DNA of 64,000 bases from assembly GCF_003428645.1 (NCBI RefSeq), contig NZ_QVQH01000006.1:124001-188000 (forward strand), in the 5' to 3' direction. The translations under genes and the position numbers were made by a program. Below, piece by piece: positions 20,198-28,662 of this stretch; within the stretch, counting starts at the first letter, position 1; each line of letters starts with the position of its first letter. A model generated the notes under the pieces. The model saw only the letters and a list, made by a program, of their open reading frames with translations. It did not search any database and was not told the origin of the DNA. This stretch comes from Geodermatophilus marinus. GTDB taxonomy: Bacteria > Actinomycetota > Actinomycetes > Mycobacteriales > Geodermatophilaceae.

Positions 20198-21139
20198 TCA
20201 GCCGGGGGGCGCGGCCGTCCTCGGCGTCCCGGCGGTCGTCCGGACCGCGGGCACCCGCTGCCGGACGGCCCCGGTGAGCTCGGGCAGCCGCTCCCACGGC
20301 AGCAGCGCGAGGATCGCCACGCAGTGCGGCAGGAAGATGATCCGGACGCTGGCGAAGACGGCCACGTGGAAGCCGAGGAGGAACACGACCAGGGCGATGC
20401 GGGCACGGTCGGACCGGGCCAGCAGCATCAGCGGTGCGGCGAACTCGAGGACGACGATCGACCACTGCGCGGCGACGAGCAGACCGGGTACCTCGAGGGT
20501 CCAGTCGGAGAACACCGTCCCGCGGCGGACGATGGCGCGGGCCAGCGTGGACCCGGTCGCCCAGTCCCAGCCGCCGAAGCGCATCTTCGCCCAGGCGGCC
20601 AGGAAGTAGGTGAGCATGATGGCCACGAAGACCGCGGCCACGGCCCAGCCGGCGGCCTCGGACGACCGGCGGTCCCGCCAGCGCGCCCGGCCGATGGTGG
20701 GCAGGACGGCGAGGACGACGAGGTAGGCGATGCGGTCGTGGTCGACCTTGCCGTAGCTCATCGCGATGACCATCCACTCGAGGTACAGCAGGAAGACCGC
20801 CGACCCCAGGAGCCGCGGTGCCCGCCCGGTCGCCGCGGCCAGCGCCGCGGCGAGGAGCGCCCACTGGACCACGTGCACGACGGTCGACGTGGGTGTCGGC
20901 AGCGGGAGCAGCTGACCGATGGTGAGCGGCTGGTAGTACTCGGTGGGGACGTCGGCGTGGGCGCGCACCCACGCGGTGGTGAGGAAGACGTCGACCGGGA
21001 TGAACAGGTAGGCGATGGTCCGGATGGCCGCGATGCGGGCGAGCGGCACCGGCCGGAACCACCAGGCCCACAGCCCGTGCGCCAGCGCCCGCCCGGTGCC
21101 GCCCCCCGGCCGCTCGACCGGTGCTGACGTACGGCTCAC
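20198..21139 (-). CDS. HTTM-domain (vitamin K gamma-carboxylase-like) membrane protein
   Basis: A 313-residue polytopic membrane protein with about six hydrophobic segments (for example AIRTIAYLFIPVDVFLTTAW, VVHVVQWALLAAALAAATG, AGWAVAAVFVAIMLTYFLA, IALVVFLLGFHVAVFASV). The arrangement fits bacterial HTTM-domain proteins, distant relatives of the vitamin K-dependent carboxylase. Their bacterial function is unknown. The GTG start overlaps the stop of the upstream small membrane protein (GTGA), so the two form a translationally coupled pair. Confidence 0.75.
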   Translation of the reverse strand: MSRTSAPVERPGGGTGRALAHGLWAWWFRPVPLARIAAIRTIAYLFIPVDVFLTTAWVRAHADVPTEYYQPLTIGQLLPLPTPTSTVVHVVQWALLAAALAAATGRAPRLLGSAVFLLYLEWMVIAMSYGKVDHDRIAYLVVLAVLPTIGRARWRDRRSSEAAGWAVAAVFVAIMLTYFLAAWAKMRFGGWDWATGSTLARAIVRRGTVFSDWTLEVPGLLVAAQWSIVVLEFAAPLMLLARSDRARIALVVFLLGFHVAVFASVRIIFLPHCVAILALLPWERLPELTGAVRQRVPAVRTTAGTPRTAAPPG

Positions 21140-21624
21140 GCGGTGCCCTCCAGGTCCTGGGCGACGAGGACCCGGTCGGTGGCCTCGCCGGTCCGCCGGC
21201 CGCCGGCGAGCTCGTAGCGGCGCTGCACGATGCGGACCTCCACGAGCTCCTCGGCGCCGGGGTGGTGCTCGGCGTAGGACTCCGCCAGCAGCGTGAGCAG
21301 CTCCGGCCGCTCGACCAGCCGCGGCAGCTGGCCCTCGAACTCCGCCCGGCGCAGCCCGACCTCGCCCCCGGAGAGCCGGACCTCGGCCCCGCTGTCGGTC
21401 ACCCCCACCACCCGCGTGGAGACCACGGGCGCGTTCGGGTCGGCCCGGGTGGAGTACATGCGGAACGGGCCGAAGGGGAAGTCGGAGTCGGTGCCCCAGA
21501 CGGTCCCGGCGAGCAGGAGGGCCAGGACCAGGGCGGTCGCCGCCATGCGCACCCTGCGGCCGACGGGGGACAGCGCCAGGACCCCGGTCTCCGCGGGGCC
21601 GCGCTCGGGAGGAACCGGTACCAC
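21136..21624 (-). CDS. Hypothetical membrane-anchored protein, partner of HTTM protein
   Basis: A 162-residue protein with one N-terminal transmembrane helix (about 27-43, MAATALVLALLLAGTVWG) and a C-terminal soluble part outside the membrane. The motif DFPFGPFRMYSTRADPNAPV just after the helix is typical of the small proteins encoded beside actinobacterial HTTM genes. GTG 21624 is taken as start; a later start at the helix is possible. No function is known. It is divergent from the MaoC gene. Confidence 0.65.
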   Translation of the reverse strand: MVPVPPERGPAETGVLALSPVGRRVRMAATALVLALLLAGTVWGTDSDFPFGPFRMYSTRADPNAPVVSTRVVGVTDSGAEVRLSGGEVGLRRAEFEGQLPRLVERPELLTLLAESYAEHHPGAEELVEVRIVQRRYELAGGRRTGEATDRVLVAQDLEGTA

Positions 21625-21762
21625 CGGGGCATCGTAGGATCAGCGCCCGTCCAGGTGGGTCACCGACGCCGCATCGTGGGCACCCCGGCCCACGCGCTCG
21701 GGGCCCCGCGCCCGCCGTCGCCGGGGTCCCGCGTCCGCCGTGTCGTCCCGGGGAGCGAGTTC

Positions 21763-22269
21763 ATGCAGTTCGGTCGTTACTACGAGGAGTTCGAGGTCGG
21801 GGCGGTCTACAAGCACTGGCCCGGCAAGACGGTCACCGAGTACGACGACCACCTGTTCTGCCTCATCACGATGAACCACCACCCGCTGCACATGGACGCG
21901 CACTACGCGGCGGAGACGACCGACTTCGGCGAGAACGTCGTGGTCGGCAACTACGTCTACTCCCTGCTGCTCGGCATGAGCGTGCCCGACGTGTCGGGGA
22001 AGGCCATCGCCAACCTGGAGATCGAGTCCCTGCGGCACGTCGCCCCGACCTTCCACGGCGACACGATCTACGGGGAGACGACCGTCCTCGACAAGACCGA
22101 GTCGAGGTCGAAGGACGACCGCGGGATCGTGCACGTCGAGACGATCGGCTACAAGCAGGACGGCACGGTCGTGTGCGTCTTCCGGCGCAAGGTCATGGTG
22201 CCCAAGCGGTCCTACGGCGAGAGCCGCGGCGGCGAGCAGCCGGGTCGCCCGGAGCCGGTCCGCCGCTGA
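21763..22269 (+). CDS. MaoC-family dehydratase (hotdog fold)
   Basis: A 168-residue single-hotdog MaoC-like protein. It has the N-terminal FEVGAVYKHWPGKTVTEYD, then NHHPLHMDAHYAAET with the hydratase-type D..H region, and LEIESLRHVAPTFHGDTI. Such enzymes hydrate enoyl-CoA thioesters in fatty acid or polyketide-like pathways; the substrate here is unknown. ATG 21763 is used although the frame is open back to 21121, because the upstream part lacks family similarity and overlaps the opposite-strand gene. GGGAGCGAG lies upstream as a weak Shine-Dalgarno site. Confidence 0.87.
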   Translation: MQFGRYYEEFEVGAVYKHWPGKTVTEYDDHLFCLITMNHHPLHMDAHYAAETTDFGENVVVGNYVYSLLLGMSVPDVSGKAIANLEIESLRHVAPTFHGDTIYGETTVLDKTESRSKDDRGIVHVETIGYKQDGTVVCVFRRKVMVPKRSYGESRGGEQPGRPEPVRR

Positions 22270-22323
22270 CCGGGGCCGCCACCCGGCCGGGCTGCCCCGA
22301 GCCGGTCCTCCGCGGGGCGGTCC

Positions 22324-23316
22324 TCACGGGGCGACCCGGGTCGCGAACCCGGCGTAGTCGAGCACCAGGCCCCCCGCGTCGACCGCCAGCTCGAAGGCGC
22401 CGTGGGCATCGTCGCGGTACTCCCACCGCCGGTCGGCCAGCCGGCGGTAGGTCTGGTCCACCCGGAGCACCCGCAGCCCGGGGACCTCGACCCAGGCGAC
22501 GGCCGAGGTGACCGCGTCCCCGACCGGCAGCGACGCCAGCCGGTTGATCGGGAAGGTGTTGGTCAGCGGGGTCGCGGCGACGTCGACGTCCGTGCAGCCG
22601 TCCAGCTCCGGGGCGCGCACGCCGTCGCGCCACCACCGTCGCCCGGTGTCGGCGGTCAGGCCCACCCGCCGCTCCCCGCCTGCGGCGAGCGACCAGACCT
22701 CGACGGCGCGGGTGGTCCAGCCGGGGTCCAGGTCGACGCGGAAGCCGCAGGCGAGCAGCGTTCCCGGTCCGGCCAGCACCTCGGTGCCGTGGCAGGTCCA
22801 GCCGTCGGCCCGCCGCTGCACCCGCGCCAGGCTGTGGCCGGCGTCCTCGTCGACCCGCCGCCAGGCGACCACCCGCACCCCGGGTTCCGCGGCCGGCAGC
22901 GCGCCCCACCCCTGCAGCGTCTGCACCAGCCGCGGTGTGCAGGGCAGCCGGTCCAGGGCGGCAGCGTCGGCCCAGGTCACGTCGTCGGCGTCGTCGCCGG
23001 CCGCGGGCGTGGCGGCGTCGTCGACGGGCGTGCAGGCGAAGTCGGTGACGTCGTAGACGACGGCACCGGAGGGGATGCGCACCGAGCCGACGACGTCCCC
23101 GACGTGCACGAGAAGCCCGGTCTCCTCGCGCACCTCGCGGGCGACGGCCTGCTCGAGCGTCTCGCCGGGCTCGACGCGGCCACCGGGCAGCGACCACAGG
23201 CCGCGGCCGGGCTCCTGCCCGCGCCGGACCAGCAGCAACCGGCCGGAGGCGTCGAGCACCACCGCACCGACGCAGGGCACCGCGGGTGGCTCCCCGCCGG
23301 ACGGGTCAGCGGTCAT
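22324..23316 (-). CDS. NUDIX hydrolase fused to putative glycolipid-binding domain
   Basis: A 330-residue two-domain protein. Residues about 12-140 are a NUDIX hydrolase with an intact Nudix box ([14 protein letters not shown] then [11 protein letters not shown]). Residues about 150-330 match the putative glycolipid-binding family (PF06475): W.....[49 protein letters not shown]. The two are one continuous frame without a start codon suggesting separate proteins. Nudix enzymes cleave nucleoside diphosphate derivatives; what the fused domain adds is unknown. ATG 23316 is chosen over GTG 23364 because it directly precedes the Nudix fold. Confidence 0.8.
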   Translation of the reverse strand: MTADPSGGEPPAVPCVGAVVLDASGRLLLVRRGQEPGRGLWSLPGGRVEPGETLEQAVAREVREETGLLVHVGDVVGSVRIPSGAVVYDVTDFACTPVDDAATPAAGDDADDVTWADAAALDRLPCTPRLVQTLQGWGALPAAEPGVRVVAWRRVDEDAGHSLARVQRRADGWTCHGTEVLAGPGTLLACGFRVDLDPGWTTRAVEVWSLAAGGERRVGLTADTGRRWWRDGVRAPELDGCTDVDVAATPLTNTFPINRLASLPVGDAVTSAVAWVEVPGLRVLRVDQTYRRLADRRWEYRDDAHGAFELAVDAGGLVLDYAGFATRVAP

Positions 23317-23390
23317 CCCCGGGAGCGTAGGGGGCGACCGCCACGCCCCGCGCTTGACGAACACCCCTCCGGCCAGGACGGTGAGTCGCG

Positions 23391-24014
23391 ATGTCTGCCT
23401 CCACGGTGTGCCCGCGCTGCGGGGAGCGGCCGGTCGTCCGCCCCGGGGAGGCAGGCCAGGCCTGGTGCCACGTGCACGGCGCGGTGACGCCCCTCCACCA
23501 CACCCTGCTCGTCGCCCACGACGCGATCAGCGCCGTGACCGCCGACGCGCGGGTGCCGGCCTGGGTGCCCGACCCCATGCCGTCGGGCTGGTCGGTGACC
23601 GGCATGGCCTGGGGCGGCGAACCGGGCGCGCGGGCCATCGTCATGGACTGCGCCGGCCCGGCGCCGCTGGGCGGGGCGGCCGAGCTGGTGCTCGTGGCCG
23701 AGGAGCCGGGCACCGGCGTGGGGTGCGGGTACGCGGGGCTGCCGGGCCTGGACCCCGGCGACGTCATCACCGGCCCCTCCTCGGCCGACGTCGAGGCCGC
23801 CGGGCAGCGCGCCCCGCTCTGGGCCGTGCCCACCAGCGACGACCGCGCGGCCTTCGTCGGGGAGGCCTACGGCGTGTGGCTCTGGCTGGTCATGTGGCCG
23901 ATGTCGGCGGCCTGGCTGCTCGCCGAACGCCTGGTGCTGCTCGACCTCCGGGACCGGGTCTACCCCGACCTGCCCCTCGGGCCGCCCAGCGAGCACCTCC
24001 TGCCGGGCCGGTAG
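23391..24014 (+). CDS. DUF6758 family protein
   Basis: A 207-residue protein. The N-terminus has a small zinc-ribbon-like module (CPRCG, then WCHVHG). The rest is the actinobacterial DUF6758 pattern ([43 protein letters not shown]) with a hydrophobic segment near 160-180 ([17 protein letters not shown]). In related actinobacteria it sits beside a PH-domain protein and a PHP gene, as here. The function is unknown. ATG 23391 gives the family N-terminus. Confidence 0.75.
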   Translation: MSASTVCPRCGERPVVRPGEAGQAWCHVHGAVTPLHHTLLVAHDAISAVTADARVPAWVPDPMPSGWSVTGMAWGGEPGARAIVMDCAGPAPLGGAAELVLVAEEPGTGVGCGYAGLPGLDPGDVITGPSSADVEAAGQRAPLWAVPTSDDRAAFVGEAYGVWLWLVMWPMSAAWLLAERLVLLDLRDRVYPDLPLGPPSEHLLPGR

Positions 24015-24145
24015 CCGGCCCCGGCCCGCGCCCCCCCGGTGCTGCGGCGTGTCCCCGTGGAGGACCCTGGGACGTGTGTTACCCATGGGGCTCGCCCGGT
24101 GAGGACGGACCGCCCGGCCTGCCCACGACGCACCCGGAGGTGACG

Positions 24146-24304
24146 GTGAACCTGAAGAAGGTCCTCACCTGGCTGGTCGTGGCCTTCGTCCTCTTCTACC
24201 TGATCCAGGCGCCGGAGAGCTCCGCCGACCTCGTGCGCAGCGCCGGGGAGGCGCTCGGTGCGGCCGCGACGTCGCTGGCCACGTTCGTGCAGGGCCTGGT
24301 GTGA
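24146..24304 (+). CDS. Small single-helix membrane protein
   Basis: A 52-residue protein with one hydrophobic helix (about 6-21, LTWLVVAFVLFYLIQAP), a short polar segment and a small amphipathic C-terminus. GTG 24146 has GGAGG 5 bases upstream. The N-terminus NLKKVLTWLVVAF is typical of a small conserved actinobacterial protein found upstream of the PH-domain gene. No function is known. Confidence 0.65.
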   Translation: MNLKKVLTWLVVAFVLFYLIQAPESSADLVRSAGEALGAAATSLATFVQGLV

Positions 24305-24337
24305 GCGCGGCGTCGGGCCGCGGCGCCTGACGGCGGC

Positions 24338-25033
24338 GTGACCGGGCCGGGCGCACCCGACGGGGGAGGCGGGCGCCGGCCCCGGTGGAGCAAGGACGCC
24401 GACAAGTACCTGCTCCCGCACGAGCAGCCCCCGGTGGTGGCCACCCGCCGGCACTGGGCGGTGCTGCTGCTCCCGGTGACCAAGGCACTCCCCGCCCTCG
24501 TCGTCGGCTGCTGGCTGCTCCTGCTGGACCCGGACAACCGGGTCTCCAGCAGCGCCGGCCTCCTGGTGCTCGTCGGTGCGCTGGGCTACCTGGTCCTGCG
24601 CGCGGGGGAGTGGTGGATGCGGCACTTCATCGTCACCAACCGGAGGGTGCTGCTCACCACGGGGATCGTCGTCCGCACCGTGGCGCTGCTGCCGCTGCGC
24701 CGGATCACCGACCTCACCTACAAGGAGACGCTGCTGGGCCAGCTGCTCGGCTACGGCACGTTCCGGTTCGAGTCGGCCGGCCAGCAGCAGGCGCTCTCCG
24801 AGATCACCTTCCTCCCGCACGCCGACGTGCTCTACCGGGACGTCAGCGACCTGCTCTTCGGCCCCGACGGCGCCGATGCCGGCGACGACGAGGGCAACGC
24901 CGACGCGCCCCGGCCGCCCGCCGGGGCAGCTCCCGGGGGCCGGCGGGACACCGAGCCGATCCCGCGGGTCCGCCGGCAACCGCCCGGCACCCGGCGGGTG
25001 GCCGGCCGCCGGGTGGGGCAGGGTGACCGCTGA
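24338..25033 (+). CDS. PH domain-containing (bPH2) membrane protein
   Basis: A 231-residue protein. The N-terminal cytoplasmic part (about 1-45) holds KYLLPHEQPPVVATRRHW. Two transmembrane helices follow (about 45-65 and 73-90), then a bacterial PH domain (bPH2, about 95-170: FIVTNRRVLLTTGIVVRT, LPLRRITDLTYKETLLG, GYGTFRFESAG). The last 60 residues are acidic and Arg/Pro-rich. Its role is unknown, probably envelope-related. Its stop overlaps the start of the PHP gene by one base (TGATG). Confidence 0.83.
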   Translation: MTGPGAPDGGGGRRPRWSKDADKYLLPHEQPPVVATRRHWAVLLLPVTKALPALVVGCWLLLLDPDNRVSSSAGLLVLVGALGYLVLRAGEWWMRHFIVTNRRVLLTTGIVVRTVALLPLRRITDLTYKETLLGQLLGYGTFRFESAGQQQALSEITFLPHADVLYRDVSDLLFGPDGADAGDDEGNADAPRPPAGAAPGGRRDTEPIPRVRRQPPGTRRVAGRRVGQGDR

Positions 25034-25890
25034 TGCTGATCGACCTGCACACCCACTCCTCGGTCTCCGACGGCACCGAGTCACCGGCCGACCTCCTGGC
25101 CGCCGCCCGGGCGGCCGGGCTGGACGTCGTCGCGCTCACCGACCACGACACCACGGGCGGCTGGGCGGAGGCCGAGCGGTCCCGCCCCGCAGGGCTCACG
25201 GTCGTCCCCGGCATGGAGCTGTCCTGCCGCTGGTTCCCGTCCGGGGCTCCGCCGATCAGCGTGCACCTGCTGGCCTACCTGTTCGACCCCGACCACCCCG
25301 CGCTGGCCGCCGAGCGCGCCCGGCTGCGCACCGAGCGGCTCGACCGGGGGGAGCGGATCGTCGCCGCGCTCGCCGCGGCCGGGTACCCGGTGGTGTGGGA
25401 GGAGATCGTCGAGCGCTCCGGCGGTGGGGTGGTCGGCCGGCCGCACGTCGCCCGCGCCCTGGTCGAGGCCGGCGTGGTCGAATCGGTCGACGCCGCGTTC
25501 TCCGACCTGCTGCACCACCGCAGCCCCTACTACGTCGCCAAGGCCGACACCGACGTCCTCGACGGCATCGCCCTGGTGCGGGCCGCCGGCGGCGTCCCGG
25601 TGTTCGCCCACGGCCTGGCCACCCGGCGCGGTCGGGTGGTGGGCGACGAGGCGATCGCCACCATGGTCGCCGCGGGCCTGCTGGGCCTCGAGGTCGACCA
25701 CCCCGACCACACCCCGGAGGAGCGCGCCCACCTGCGCGGGCTGGCCGCCGACCTGGGCCTGCTGGTCACCGGCTCCAGCGACTACCACGGCACCAACAAG
25801 ACGACGCCGATCGCCGCGTGCACCACCGACCCCGCGGGGTGGGAGGCGGTGCAGGCGGCCGCGACCGGCGCCGCGCCGTACCGGGACTGA
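25033..25890 (+). CDS. PHP-domain metal-dependent phosphoesterase (RNase AM-like)
   Basis: A 285-residue PHP phosphoesterase. Metal-binding motifs are DLHTHSSVSDG (4-14), LTDHDTT (about 35), GMELSC (about 61), HLLAY (about 77) and the C-terminal GSSDYHG (about 252). The family includes RNase AM (YciV/TrpH), a 5'-3' exonuclease acting on short RNAs and 3',5'-bisnucleotides, which is the best guess for function. ATG 25033 overlaps the PH-domain stop by one base, so the two are coupled. Confidence 0.87.
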   Translation: MLIDLHTHSSVSDGTESPADLLAAARAAGLDVVALTDHDTTGGWAEAERSRPAGLTVVPGMELSCRWFPSGAPPISVHLLAYLFDPDHPALAAERARLRTERLDRGERIVAALAAAGYPVVWEEIVERSGGGVVGRPHVARALVEAGVVESVDAAFSDLLHHRSPYYVAKADTDVLDGIALVRAAGGVPVFAHGLATRRGRVVGDEAIATMVAAGLLGLEVDHPDHTPEERAHLRGLAADLGLLVTGSSDYHGTNKTTPIAACTTDPAGWEAVQAAATGAAPYRD

Positions 25891-25916
25891 CCCGCCGGCC
25901 CGCCGGGGGGCGCGGC

Positions 25917-25922
25917 TAGCGT
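25917..25922 (+). promoter_or_regulatory. -10 element of leaderless promoter for RecB-like nuclease
   Basis: TAGCGT ends 7 bases before the GTG at 25929. No Shine-Dalgarno site precedes the start codon, consistent with a leaderless transcript. Confidence 0.5.
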
Positions 25923-25928
25923 GGCGGC

Positions 25929-26771
25929 GTGGGGAGCGCACAGCTGGAGATGCCGGGCATGCCGCGCCGCCTGTTCCCGGCCACGCCGAGCAAGCTGGCG
26001 ACGTTCAGCGACTGCCCCCGGCGGTACCGGTTCGCCTACGTCGACCGGCCGACGCCACCCCGCGGCCCGGCCTGGGCCCACAACAGCATCGGGGCGGCCG
26101 TGCACGCCGCGCTGCGTTCCTGGTGGGAGCTGCCGGTGCCCCGGCGCACGGCCGGCGCCGCCCGCCAGCTGCTGTACACGGCCTGGTCGCCGGCGGGTTT
26201 CCGGGACGCCGAGCAGTCGGACCGGTGGCGGGCGCGGGCGGCCGGCTGGCTGACCGAGTACGTGGCCGGTCTCGACCCCGCCGACGAGCCGGTCGGCACC
26301 GAGCGGCAGGTCGCCGCCACGACCGAGCGGCTGGCGCTCTCCGGGCGGATCGACCGCATCGACCAGCGCGGCGACGAGCTGGTCGTCGTCGACTACAAGA
26401 CCGGCCGCAGCGTGTGCACCGACGACGAGGCGCGTGGCTCGGCTGCGCTCGCGGCCTACGTGCTGGGGGTGCGGCGGACGCTGCGCCGGCCCTGCCGGCG
26501 GGTCGAGCTGCACCACCTGCCCAGCGGGACGGTGGCCGCCTTCGAGCACACCGACCGGTCCCTGGCCAACCACGTCCGCCGCGCCGAGGACGTCGCCGCC
26601 GACATCGGCGCCGCCACCGCCGCGCTGGCCGAGGGGCGGAGCCCGGACGACGCGTTCCCCGCGACCCCGGGCCGCCAGTGCGGCTGGTGCGACTTCCGGC
26701 CGAGCTGCCCCACCGGCCAGGCGGCGACGCCGGCGCGGGAGACGTGGAGCTTCCTCGCCGACGAGGCCTGA
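25929..26771 (+). CDS. RecB-family PD-(D/E)XK nuclease
   Basis: A 280-residue stand-alone Cas4/AddB-like RecB nuclease. The family opening ATPSKLATFSDCPRRYRFAYV, the GAAVHAAL helix, the catalytic region ELVVVDYKTG (near 155) and the C-terminal CGWCDFRPSCP are all present. Four cysteines (one N-terminal, three C-terminal) fit an Fe-S cluster like that of AddB/Cas4. It should cut DNA from an end; no helicase partner is adjacent. It shares this nuclease type with AdnA and AdnB farther downstream. GTG 25929 is supported by a -10 element at leaderless distance. Confidence 0.87.
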   Translation: MGSAQLEMPGMPRRLFPATPSKLATFSDCPRRYRFAYVDRPTPPRGPAWAHNSIGAAVHAALRSWWELPVPRRTAGAARQLLYTAWSPAGFRDAEQSDRWRARAAGWLTEYVAGLDPADEPVGTERQVAATTERLALSGRIDRIDQRGDELVVVDYKTGRSVCTDDEARGSAALAAYVLGVRRTLRRPCRRVELHHLPSGTVAAFEHTDRSLANHVRRAEDVAADIGAATAALAEGRSPDDAFPATPGRQCGWCDFRPSCPTGQAATPARETWSFLADEA

Positions 26772-26786
26772 CCGTCCCGGGCTGCC

Positions 26787-27668
26787 TCAGGCGCCGACCG
26801 GCCGGGCCCGGGCGACCCGGTCGAGCGCAGCCCGGACGATCGGTGACCACCGGACCCGTTCCGGCAGCGCCGAGAGGGTGGTCCGGAAGGCCCGCAGCGC
26901 CCGGGTGGCGGCGGCGTCGGTGACCGCCAGACCCGGCATCGAGAAGTGCTGCCGCGCCCAGGCGGGCAGCAGCGCGAAGCCGAGCGTCGCGAAACCGCCC
27001 CAGGCCGGCCGGGCCGGGGTGAGGACCTGGACCCAGCCGGGCATCGGGGGCAGGAAGAGCCGGCGGACCCCCTCGACCGCCGCGGGCGTCGCCCGGAGCG
27101 CCGGCCGGATCGCGGTGAAGTAGGCGTCGAGCTCGGCCACCGACCGGGGGACCAGCGACGGGGGCACCCCGACCAGCGCCGCGGACGCCGCCTGCTCGGC
27201 CACGTAGCGGTCGGCGTCGCGGCCGGTGAGCGGGACGCCGGCCCGCCGCGCCGTCGTCAGCAGCGACTCGACCTCGCAGTTGTGCACCCACTGCAGCAGG
27301 TCCGGGTCGTCGACCCGGTAGGCCCGCCCGGTGGTCCCCTCCACCCCGGACATCGTGCGGTGCAGGCCGCGGACCCGCGCCGCCGCCCGCCGCGCCTCGG
27401 CGCGCGTCCCGAAGGTCAGCGTCTCGACGTACTGGCCGGTGCGGGTCATCCGCATCCACCACTCGTCGCGGAAGCCGGCGGAGTTGCGGGCGACGCCGTC
27501 CATGGCGACCGGGTGCAGGGCCTGGAGCATGAGCGCGCGCAGGCCTCCGACGGAGTAGCTGGGGTCGAGGTGGATGCGCCAGGTGACGCTGCCCGGGCCG
27601 TAGAAGCCGGTCCGGTCCTGCTCGGCGGTCCACTCGTCGGGGGAGGGGAGCGGGGCCAGCCGGCTCAC
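26787..27668 (-). CDS. Oxygenase MpaB family (DUF2236) protein
   Basis: A 293-residue protein matching the DUF2236/MpaB family: GSVTWRIHLDPSYSVGGLRALMLQALHPVAM, then RTGQYVETLTFGT and VHNCEVESLLTTARRAG. Family members are related to rubber oxygenase (latex-clearing protein), which binds b-type haem; the conserved His in LQALHP and in WVHNCE are candidate ligands. The substrate is unknown. The GTG start overlaps the stop of the upstream hydrolase (GTGA), showing coupled translation. Confidence 0.85.
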   Translation of the reverse strand: MSRLAPLPSPDEWTAEQDRTGFYGPGSVTWRIHLDPSYSVGGLRALMLQALHPVAMDGVARNSAGFRDEWWMRMTRTGQYVETLTFGTRAEARRAAARVRGLHRTMSGVEGTTGRAYRVDDPDLLQWVHNCEVESLLTTARRAGVPLTGRDADRYVAEQAASAALVGVPPSLVPRSVAELDAYFTAIRPALRATPAAVEGVRRLFLPPMPGWVQVLTPARPAWGGFATLGFALLPAWARQHFSMPGLAVTDAAATRALRAFRTTLSALPERVRWSPIVRAALDRVARARPVGA

Positions 27669-28630
27669 GGCCGCACACCCACCGAGGCCCAGAACCCGAC
27701 CAGCACCTCGACGGTCCGCACCGGGTTCTCGACGGCGGGGGAGTGCACCGCCCCGGGGATGACCGCGTAGCGGGCACCGAGCCGGGTGGCCATGTCGGCC
27801 TGCGCCGCGGGTGCCCAGGCGTCGTCGGCGGACCCGTGGGCCACCAGCACCGGCACCCCGGTCGCGGCGAGCTCGGCGACGCGGTCGGGCTCGGCCGTCA
27901 TCGCGTCGGCCATCCCCCGCAGCCCGGCCTCGCTGTTGCGCAGGAAGCGGCGCGCGAGGAACTGCCGGGTCGGTTCGGGCACCAGCTGCGCCTGCGGGTC
28001 GGTCATCGCCAGCTGGTCCAGGGTCTCCTGCACCAGGACCAGCCCGCCCACGTCCAGCAGCGGGGCCAGGTGGGTGAGCAGGTCGGCGCGCGGGCCCACC
28101 AGCCGGGACGGCCCGGACCCGAGCAGGGTCAGCGAGCGGAACAGCTCCGGCGCGGTCAGGACGGCGGCCCGGCCGACCAGCCCGCCGAAGCTGTGCCCCA
28201 CCAGGTGCACGCCCGACGGCGACCCGACGTCCAGCTCCCGGCCGACCGCGACCACGTCGCCGGCCAGCTCCTCGACGCCGTACCGGGCGGGGTCGTCGGG
28301 GCCCGGCGACTCGTACTGGCCGCGCTGGTCCAGGGCCACGACGCGGTAGCCGGCCGCGCGGAGGGGGCGCAGCAGCGGGGCGAAGTCCTCCTTGCTGCCG
28401 GTGTAGCCGGCCACCAGGAGGACGGTCCCGGCCGCGGCGTCCCCACCGGTGTCCAGGCCGGCCAGCGGCCCGGCGCCCCCGGTGAACGTCCGGTGCCGGG
28501 CGTCGTGCTCGGCCAGCTGCCGCAGGTCGTCGGGCGCGATGGCGAGGCCGCCGTCGGCGGCGGTGACGAGGCCGCCGTCGGCGGCGGCGGTGGCGAGGTC
28601 CTCCTCGCCGGGGCTCCCTGGCAGTGGCAT
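27665..28630 (-). CDS. Alpha/beta hydrolase
   Basis: A 321-residue alpha/beta hydrolase. The oxyanion region VLLVAGYTGSKEDFAP, nucleophile elbow GHSFGG (about 165), acid HGSADDAW and catalytic His in VIPGAVHSPAVENP are visible. It is a soluble serine hydrolase of unknown substrate. The first ~40 residues hold a short repeat (ADGGLVTAADGGLAIA) caused by a small tandem duplication in the DNA. ATG 28630 is the first reasonable start. It is coupled to the MpaB-type oxygenase by a 4-base overlap. Confidence 0.85.
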   Translation of the reverse strand: MPLPGSPGEEDLATAAADGGLVTAADGGLAIAPDDLRQLAEHDARHRTFTGGAGPLAGLDTGGDAAAGTVLLVAGYTGSKEDFAPLLRPLRAAGYRVVALDQRGQYESPGPDDPARYGVEELAGDVVAVGRELDVGSPSGVHLVGHSFGGLVGRAAVLTAPELFRSLTLLGSGPSRLVGPRADLLTHLAPLLDVGGLVLVQETLDQLAMTDPQAQLVPEPTRQFLARRFLRNSEAGLRGMADAMTAEPDRVAELAATGVPVLVAHGSADDAWAPAAQADMATRLGARYAVIPGAVHSPAVENPVRTVEVLVGFWASVGVRP

Positions 28631-28662
28631 GCGCCCAGTCAACCCCGCGCAGGCGCCGCCGG

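Noticed and set aside
22193-23197. Arg-rich minus-strand frame overlapping the NUDIX fusion
   Set aside because: It is the +1 shadow of the NUDIX-glycolipid-binding gene with no motif of its own.
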